A stretch of DNA of 64,000 bases from Mycobacterium sp. Aquia_213 (GTDB lineage: Bacteria; Actinomycetota; Actinomycetes; Mycobacteriales; Mycobacteriaceae). Under the pieces are notes generated by a model. That model made no database searches and was not told the origin of the DNA. It saw only the letters and a program-made list of their open reading frames with translations. A program made the position numbers and the translations under genes. The stretch spans positions 372,001 through 436,000 of the forward strand of contig NZ_CP113116.1 of the NCBI RefSeq assembly GCF_026625985.1, given 5' to 3'. How positions within the stretch are numbered: the first letter of the stretch is position 1; each line of letters begins with the position of its first letter. Of the stretch, positions 59,087 to 64,000 are shown piece by piece.

Positions 59087-61513
59087 CTAGGGAGGCGGCT
59101 GTCCGGGCGGTGGCGGCGGTGCCAGCAGCGGAATGGTGATCGGCGGCAGCCCGGGGATTTCTATCACCTGCGAGCCGACCGGCAGCGGCACACCGTCCGG
59201 CGGCATGGGCGGTGGCGGCGGGATCCCGTTACTGACCTGAATGGTGACGACGGAACCCGGAATCGTATTGCCGGACGGCGCCGTTCCGACTACCTCGCCC
59301 AATTTCGCGGTGCTGTTGACCGAATTGGTCTGGTCGGCGACCTGGAAGCCGGCCTCCTTGAGGCGCGAGCGTGCGGCGTCCACATCCATGCCCGCGACGC
59401 TGGGCACCCGTGAGCCGGGTGAACCCTCGACGTACCGGGGATCCGTCGGTGGCAACTTGATGTCGCCGAAGCTCAGGGCGATCGGTTTCATGGCGGTGAA
59501 CCAGGTCCGTGCGGGCTCGTTACCGCCGTACAAGTCGCCCTCGCCGCAGTGGCGCAGCGGGGACGAGCACAGGTCCGTCGGCGAGGTGGAGTCGTCGTAG
59601 ATGTAGTTGGCCGCCGCGTAGCGGCTGGTGAAGCCGACGAACCCGGAGGAGCGGTGGGCCTCGGTGGTGCCGGTCTTACCGGACACCGGCAGGTCCCATC
59701 CCGCCGCACCGGCCGAACCGGCCGCGGTCCCGCCGCCCGTCGCGTCCTTGCTCATCGCGTTGGCCAGGGTGTTGGCCAACCCTTCGGGCACCACCTGGTC
59801 GCAGGTCTGGGTGGTCACGGCGACTTCGTTGCCGTTGCGGTCGATCAGCTTGTCAATCGGGTTGGGCGGGCACCACACGCCCCCGGAGGCCAGCGTGGCC
59901 GCGACATTGGACAGCTCCAGCGCGTTCACCTCGATCGGACCAAGAGTGAACGAGCCGATGTTCTGGCGTTTGACGAAGTCGGCGAGGCTCTCGTTGCTGT
60001 CGGGGTTGTAGTCACGGGCGGTGCCGGGATCGGCGTAGGACCGCAGCCCGAGCTTGACCGCCATGTCGACCGTGCGCGTCACCCCGACCTGCGAGATCAG
60101 CTTGGCGAACGCGGTGTTGGGTGAGGTGGCCAACGCATCGGTCACGTTCATCGACCCGCGGTAGTTACCGGCGTTGACCACGCACCAGGTGTCCTTGGGG
60201 CAGCCCTTGGCGCCACCGCTACCCAGGCCCTTGGACTGGAACCGCGGCGGCACCTCGAGGTTGGCGTTGATGCCCATACCCATGTCCAGTGCGGCGGCGG
60301 TGGTGAAGATCTTGAACACCGACCCCGCGCCGTCGCCGACGAGGGAGAACGGCTGCGGCCTCATGGTCTGGCCGGCGTCGACGTCGAGTCCGTAGGTGCG
60401 GTTGCTGGCCATGGCCATCACCTTGTGCGAATCCTTGCCGGGCCGGATCACGCTCATCACGCTCGAGATTCCCGGCAGGGTCGGACTCGCAAATCTGTCG
60501 ATCGCGGTCTTGACCGGGATCTGCACGTCCGGGTCCAGCGTGGTGCGGATCAGGTAGCCGCCCCTGGCCACCTGTTCCTTACTTATACCGGCGCGGGAGA
60601 GGTACTCCTGCACGTAGTCACAGAAGAAGGCACGGTCGCCGGCCGCGATGCACCCGCGGGGCAGCTCGTTGGGCTGCGGCAAGATTCCCAGCGGCGTCGC
60701 CTTGGCGGCACGCAGCGCGTCGGCCTCCTGCGGCAGGTTGTCGATCATCGTGTCGAGGACCAGGTTCCGCCGGGCCAGCGCACCGTCGGGGTTGGTGTAC
60801 GGGTTGAGCGTGCTGGTCGACTGCACCATGCCGGCCAGCAGCGCCGCCTGCTGCCAGTTCAGATCCGACGCGTTGATACCGAAGTAGGTCTGCGCCGCGT
60901 CCTGCACCCCGAACGAGCCGTTACCAAAGGAGACAAGGTTCAGGTAGCGGGTCAGGATCTCCGGCTTGGTGAAGGTCTTGTCGAGCGTGAGCGCCATCCG
61001 GATCTCGCGCAGCTTGCGTGCCGGCGTTGTTTCGACGGCCGCGCGCTTTTCGGCATCGGTCTTCGCGGTCACCAATAGTTGGTAGTTCTTGATGTACTGC
61101 TGCTCGATCGTCGAGCCCCCTCGGGTCCCGACGTCGCCGGACGCGTAACCCGCCAGCCCGGTCAGCGTGCCCTTCCAGTCCACCCCGTTGTGTTCGGCGA
61201 ACCGCTTGTCCTCGATCGAGACGATCGCCAGCTTCATAGTGTTGGCGATCTTGTCCGTGGGCACCTCGAACCGGCGCTGCTCGTACAGCCACGCGATGGT
61301 GTTGCCCTTCGCGTCGACCATCGTCGAGACGGCGGGCACCTGTCCCTCGAGAAGCTGGGCCGAGCCGTTGGCGACCACCTCGGACGCCCGGTTGGATATC
61401 AGCCCCAGGCCGCCGGCCATCGGGAACATCAGCGCCGTGACTACCACACTCGCCAGCAGACAGCAGCCAGCCAGCTTAAGAATTGTGAGAGCTGCCGGGG
61501 GGCGGTCTGACAT
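59087..61513 (-). CDS. ponA2: Bifunctional penicillin-binding protein PonA2
   Basis: This 808-residue class-A PBP builds and cross-links peptidoglycan. It has an N-terminal transmembrane helix (about residues 13-35), a glycosyltransferase (EDKRFAEHNGVDWKG, TRGGSTIEQQYIKN), a transpeptidase with SVFK near residue 398, SPN-type TSPNTAF and KTGT near 613, a PASTA domain (about 700-765), and a Pro-rich tail. ATG 61513 (MSDRPPAAL) is chosen to match the family length of about 810. Confidence 0.95.
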   Translation of the reverse strand: MSDRPPAALTILKLAGCCLLASVVVTALMFPMAGGLGLISNRASEVVANGSAQLLEGQVPAVSTMVDAKGNTIAWLYEQRRFEVPTDKIANTMKLAIVSIEDKRFAEHNGVDWKGTLTGLAGYASGDVGTRGGSTIEQQYIKNYQLLVTAKTDAEKRAAVETTPARKLREIRMALTLDKTFTKPEILTRYLNLVSFGNGSFGVQDAAQTYFGINASDLNWQQAALLAGMVQSTSTLNPYTNPDGALARRNLVLDTMIDNLPQEADALRAAKATPLGILPQPNELPRGCIAAGDRAFFCDYVQEYLSRAGISKEQVARGGYLIRTTLDPDVQIPVKTAIDRFASPTLPGISSVMSVIRPGKDSHKVMAMASNRTYGLDVDAGQTMRPQPFSLVGDGAGSVFKIFTTAAALDMGMGINANLEVPPRFQSKGLGSGGAKGCPKDTWCVVNAGNYRGSMNVTDALATSPNTAFAKLISQVGVTRTVDMAVKLGLRSYADPGTARDYNPDSNESLADFVKRQNIGSFTLGPIEVNALELSNVAATLASGGVWCPPNPIDKLIDRNGNEVAVTTQTCDQVVPEGLANTLANAMSKDATGGGTAAGSAGAAGWDLPVSGKTGTTEAHRSSGFVGFTSRYAAANYIYDDSTSPTDLCSSPLRHCGEGDLYGGNEPARTWFTAMKPIALSFGDIKLPPTDPRYVEGSPGSRVPSVAGMDVDAARSRLKEAGFQVADQTNSVNSTAKLGEVVGTAPSGNTIPGSVVTIQVSNGIPPPPPMPPDGVPLPVGSQVIEIPGLPPITIPLLAPPPPPGQPPP

Positions 61514-61874
61514 GCGTACTACAGTAACCGGCCCTTGTCGCGCGACGCGCCGTCGATCCGCACAGCGGACCCAGAACACGTGACCTGCGGCTTTGCTGAC
61601 TATCGGGATGGGATGTTTTCGCTCGCGTTACATATCAGCCACCCAAAAGGGGTACTCAATCTCATGATCCGGCTTACGCTCAACGATAAGACGGCACGCC
61701 CGTCCCAAAAAAAGCGTTATCAGACTGTTGCGCAATTGACCCCTGACCACCTAACTTATACAGACGGTGAGATTCAGGTAACACCGATCCGCACAGTGTG
61801 GCGTGGATCGCATCAACGATCTGCCACCCAAGGAGGGCGGTCGTAAATTGCGACCGGGAGGAAGGGAACAGCTC
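61514..61874 (+). promoter_or_regulatory. ponA2-whiB4 divergent region with candidate whiB4 promoter
   Basis: A 361-base gap. TTGACC (61736-61741) and TATACA (61757-61762), spaced by 15, form a plausible SigA-type promoter for whiB4 with a 5' leader of about 105 bases. A small hairpin CGGTCG/CGACCG (61838-61856) lies just before the whiB4 ribosome binding site GGAGGAAGG. The first 150 bases show no clear ponA2 promoter. Confidence 0.5.
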
Positions 61875-62225
61875 GTGTCAGGAACACGACCGGCGGCACG
61901 CCGAACCAACATTGCCGCGGCACAGGGGGTGCTGCACAGTGTGGATGCTGAAGAACGAATTGCCTGGGTGTCCCAAGCGCTATGCCGGACCACTGACCCC
62001 GACGAACTGTTTGTTCGGGGCGCTGCCCAGCGCAAGGCGGCGGTGATCTGCCGTCACTGCCCGGTGATGCAGGAATGCGGAGCCGACGCGCTGGACAACA
62101 AGGTCGAGTTCGGTGTCTGGGGCGGTATGACCGAGCGGCAGCGCCGGGCGCTGCTCAAGCAGCACCCCGAGGTAATTTCGTGGTCCGATTTCTTCGACAA
62201 GCGCCGGAACCGCGGCGTCAGCTGA
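61875..62225 (+). CDS. whiB4: Redox-sensing Wbl transcription factor WhiB4
   Basis: This 116-residue protein has the four iron-sulfur cluster Cys residues (Cys37, Cys59, Cys62, Cys68) and the GVWGGMTERQRR turn. The GTG start (VSGTRPAARR) gives the family length and has GGAGGAAGG upstream; the frame is open further 5' without conservation. In M. tuberculosis WhiB4 senses oxygen and nitric oxide through a [4Fe-4S] cluster and represses antioxidant genes. Confidence 0.95.
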   Translation: MSGTRPAARRTNIAAAQGVLHSVDAEERIAWVSQALCRTTDPDELFVRGAAQRKAAVICRHCPVMQECGADALDNKVEFGVWGGMTERQRRALLKQHPEVISWSDFFDKRRNRGVS

Positions 62226-62239
62226 CGCTTTGAAAGCGG

Positions 62240-62263
62240 GTGCGCCGCGTCGTGGCGGCGCAC
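62240..62263 (+). terminator. Hairpin terminator after whiB4
   Basis: Perfect 9-bp arms GTGCGCCGC/GCGGCGCAC with loop GTCGTG, 15 bases after the whiB4 stop; no U-tract. The remaining ~245 bases to the next gene contain a few small GC hairpins (such as GGCCGC-TCA-GCGGCC near 62430) and nothing coding. Confidence 0.6.
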
Positions 62264-62510
62264 TGGTAGGCCGAAACTTATTATTACAGAATTGTTACAG
62301 CGCTGGTTGGATTCAGCGCATGTTCAATAGTCATTCTAACGCGAACTTCCTTGTGCGAGATGGCATTTCGCTGTCATAGCTGCGCGTGTGTGCAATGGTC
62401 ACCAACCGGCTCAATTTTTGGCGGCCGCTCAGCGGCCTGTTGAACAAGCCCTGTCGCCCCCTCTGAGCAGGGCACATCGCTCCCCGGCAGGCGTTTCTTT
62501 TGGCGGGTGC

Positions 62511-63668
62511 TCAGCGATCCGCAGCGCGGGCCGGGTCGTCGCCGGTTGCGGTGATCTGATCGGCGAGCGCCCGCAGGGCTTCCAGGTCCGATACGTCGAA
62601 CGGGAGCGACGGAACGCCCACCACCGGCACGTGCGGGTTGGCGCCGGTGAACCGGGACAGCAACCGGATCTCTCGCTTGGCGGTCTGGCCCCGCTCGGCG
62701 TGAATCGTGAGCACGGCCGTGGTCAGCGAAGCGGCATCGGTGTCCGCATCGGACTTCAGCGACTCGATACCGTCGATTGCCCGTTCCACCGGCAGTGAGC
62801 ACAACAGGGGATGGGTGCGGTTCAGGATGAGCCCCGCCAGCGGCATGCTCTCTTGGGACAGCCGGTCGACGAAGAAGGATGCCTCGCGCAGCGCATCGGG
62901 TTCGGCCGCCGACACCACCACGAACTGGGTGCCGCGCCTTTTCAGCAGCGCGTAGGTGCGATCCGCCTTCTCGCGGAAGCCGCCGAAGGTGGCGTCCAGT
63001 GATTGCACGAACGCCGCGGCGTCACCCAGCATCTGCGAGCCCAGCACCGTCGAGAGCGCCTTCATCGCCAAACCCATTGCGCCGGTGACTAATCGCCCGA
63101 TGCCCCGGCCGGGCGCGAGCAGCAACCGCCACAATCGGCTATCCATAAAGCTGCCCAGTCGTTTCGGTGCGTCCAGGAAGTCCAGCGCATTGCGCGACGG
63201 GGGAGTGTCCACCACCACCAGGTCCCAGCGGTCCTCGGCCAGCAGCTGGCCAAGCTTCTCCATCGCCATGTACTCCTGAGTGCCGGCGAGGGATGTGGCG
63301 ACCGTTTGATAGAACTGGTTATCCAAAATCGCCTGTGCCCGAGCGTCTCCGGAGTATTGGATCACCATCTCGTCGAAAGTGCGGCGCATGTCCAGCATCA
63401 TCGCGTGCAGCTCGCCGGTGACCTCGGGCGCCAGCGGTACCCGTTGCGGCGTATTGCCAAGGTCGTTGACGCCCAGCGCCTGTGCTAGCCGTTTGGCCGG
63501 GTCGATCGTCAAAACGCATACGGTGCGGCCATACTCGGCCGCGCGTAATGCCATCGCCGCCGCGGTGGTCGTCTTGCCCACCCCGCCGGCCCCGCAGCAC
63601 ACCACGACGCGGTTGGAACGATCGGTCAGGATCGCGGCCATGTCAAGGGTTTTCGGTGTAGTACTCAT
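62511..63668 (-). CDS. ArsA-like anion-transport-type ATPase (Rv3680-like)
   Basis: This 385-residue soluble P-loop ATPase of the ArsA/Get3 group has the deviant Walker A GAGGVGKTT (about residues 26-34) and switch II DTPPSRNALDFLDAP. In M. tuberculosis Rv3679 and Rv3680 form a heteromeric ATPase linked to envelope stress and glycerol metabolism by published work. The start ATG overlaps the stop of the upstream partner (ATGA). Confidence 0.93.
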   Translation of the reverse strand: MSTTPKTLDMAAILTDRSNRVVVCCGAGGVGKTTTAAAMALRAAEYGRTVCVLTIDPAKRLAQALGVNDLGNTPQRVPLAPEVTGELHAMMLDMRRTFDEMVIQYSGDARAQAILDNQFYQTVATSLAGTQEYMAMEKLGQLLAEDRWDLVVVDTPPSRNALDFLDAPKRLGSFMDSRLWRLLLAPGRGIGRLVTGAMGLAMKALSTVLGSQMLGDAAAFVQSLDATFGGFREKADRTYALLKRRGTQFVVVSAAEPDALREASFFVDRLSQESMPLAGLILNRTHPLLCSLPVERAIDGIESLKSDADTDAASLTTAVLTIHAERGQTAKREIRLLSRFTGANPHVPVVGVPSLPFDVSDLEALRALADQITATGDDPARAADR

Positions 63669-64000
63669 CGAACTCCCTGCTGTGCAAGCGATTCCGAAAG
63701 CTCATATAGGCTGCCGAGGTCGACTCCGTCGGAGATCGCGGGCAACTCCAGCCGTGGGACTCGCAGCGCGTCGAGCTGCTGCGCGGTCTCGGACCGTGCG
63801 GCAATCCGGGTCGCGTGCTGAATGGTTTCGGTCAACAAGCCGGCAAAGTCGTTGTCGCTCAGCTCAATTCCGGCCGTCTTCAAACCGGCGCGCACCGAGT
63901 CTGCGTCGACATCGCCCTCCGCGGCCTTGGCCAGGTCGCGGGGCTCCAGGTATGCCGGAATGTTGCGGTTCACGATCACACTGCCGATCGGCAGTTGCAT
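63665..64000 (-). CDS. ArsA-like ATPase (Rv3679-like), 5' partial
   Basis: Only the C-terminal ~111 residues are in the window. The Met at the window edge is internal, since the family is about 340 residues. The visible part contains the C-terminal ArsA-type segment LPIGSVIVNRNIP, followed by a helical region. It is the partner of the downstream Rv3680-like subunit with a four-base overlap. Confidence 0.85.
   Translation of the reverse strand: MQLPIGSVIVNRNIPAYLEPRDLAKAAEGDVDADSVRAGLKTAGIELSDNDFAGLLTETIQHATRIAARSETAQQLDALRVPRLELPAISDGVDLGSLYELSESLAQQGVR

Noticed and set aside
61664..61846. A ~60-codon frame between ponA2 and whiB4
   Set aside because: No ribosome binding site or recognisable product, and it covers the likely whiB4 promoter and leader.

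Overview
The window is high-GC actinobacterial DNA whose gene content and order follow the Mycobacterium tuberculosis block Rv3711c to Rv3679 in reversed orientation: dnaQ-like exonuclease, leuA, ask, asd, the ergothioneine cluster, glpK, the moxR2 block, rsfB, cyp137, a cysteine-synthase-like gene, ponA2, whiB4 and two ArsA-like ATPases. PPE proteins, WhiB4, EgtA-E and RsfB make Mycobacterium nearly certain. Many extra genes interrupt the syntenic backbone (a KatA-type catalase, a complete stressosome operon, four PPE genes, an iron-redox trio, a two-component system with COG4705 membrane proteins). These point to a slow-growing non-tuberculous species; I cannot name it from sequence alone. 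Gene names taken from M. tuberculosis rest on recognised sequence and order, not on a database search.

Layout. 1-5.1 kb: exonuclease; leuA with a leader-peptide and pseudoknot element; the ask-asd pair. 5.1-12.8 kb: accessory secreted and cell-envelope genes (two possibly DUF4185-related proteins, a candidate lipoprotein, a DUF732-like protein, two PPE genes of which one ends in a SHOCT module, and two tandem His/Gly/Pro-rich membrane paralogues). 12.9-15.1 kb: katA and a PknH-sensor-like secreted protein. 15.2-21.3 kb: egtA-egtB-egtC-egtD-egtE with translationally coupled junctions plus a VOC protein; a short repeat has become the 5' end of egtB. 21.3-26.5 kb: methyltransferase, GCS2-family ligase, glpK, a PadR regulator with a palindromic operator candidate. 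26.5-34.0 kb: RDD and SpoIIM-like membrane genes and the DUF58-moxR2-DUF4350-DUF4129 operon. 34.1-38.2 kb: YqeY-like protein, F420-dependent oxidoreductase, DJ-1/PfpI protein, and a HemK-like methyltransferase, CDGSH protein and diiron/heme-oxygenase-like trio.

38.3-43.3 kb is the most coherent system: an RsbR-RsbS-RsbT-RsbX-like-RsbU-like operon, divergent from rsfB, the anti-anti-sigma factor of the SigF pathway. The RsbU-like protein joins PAS, GAF, PP2C phosphatase and a kinase-type ATPase. This suggests a stressosome feeding into RsfB/SigF. Nearby are a UsfY-like gene and a DUF4193 gene with a possible SigF promoter.

47-57 kb holds two further PPE genes, a DUF732 gene cut off by an IS3-type remnant, an SDR and an XRE/MmyB-type regulator, and an OmpR-family two-component system flanked by two COG4705 membrane proteins. 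The same direct-repeat box (CTCAGCG-N4-CTCAGCG, one half varying) lies upstream of the PPE pair, between the first COG4705 gene and the response regulator, and upstream of the COG4705-kinase operon. That arrangement suggests one local regulon. The window closes with a tRNA-Pro, the PLP enzyme and metallophosphoesterase pair, ponA2, whiB4 and the two ArsA-like ATPases, the last cut by the window end.
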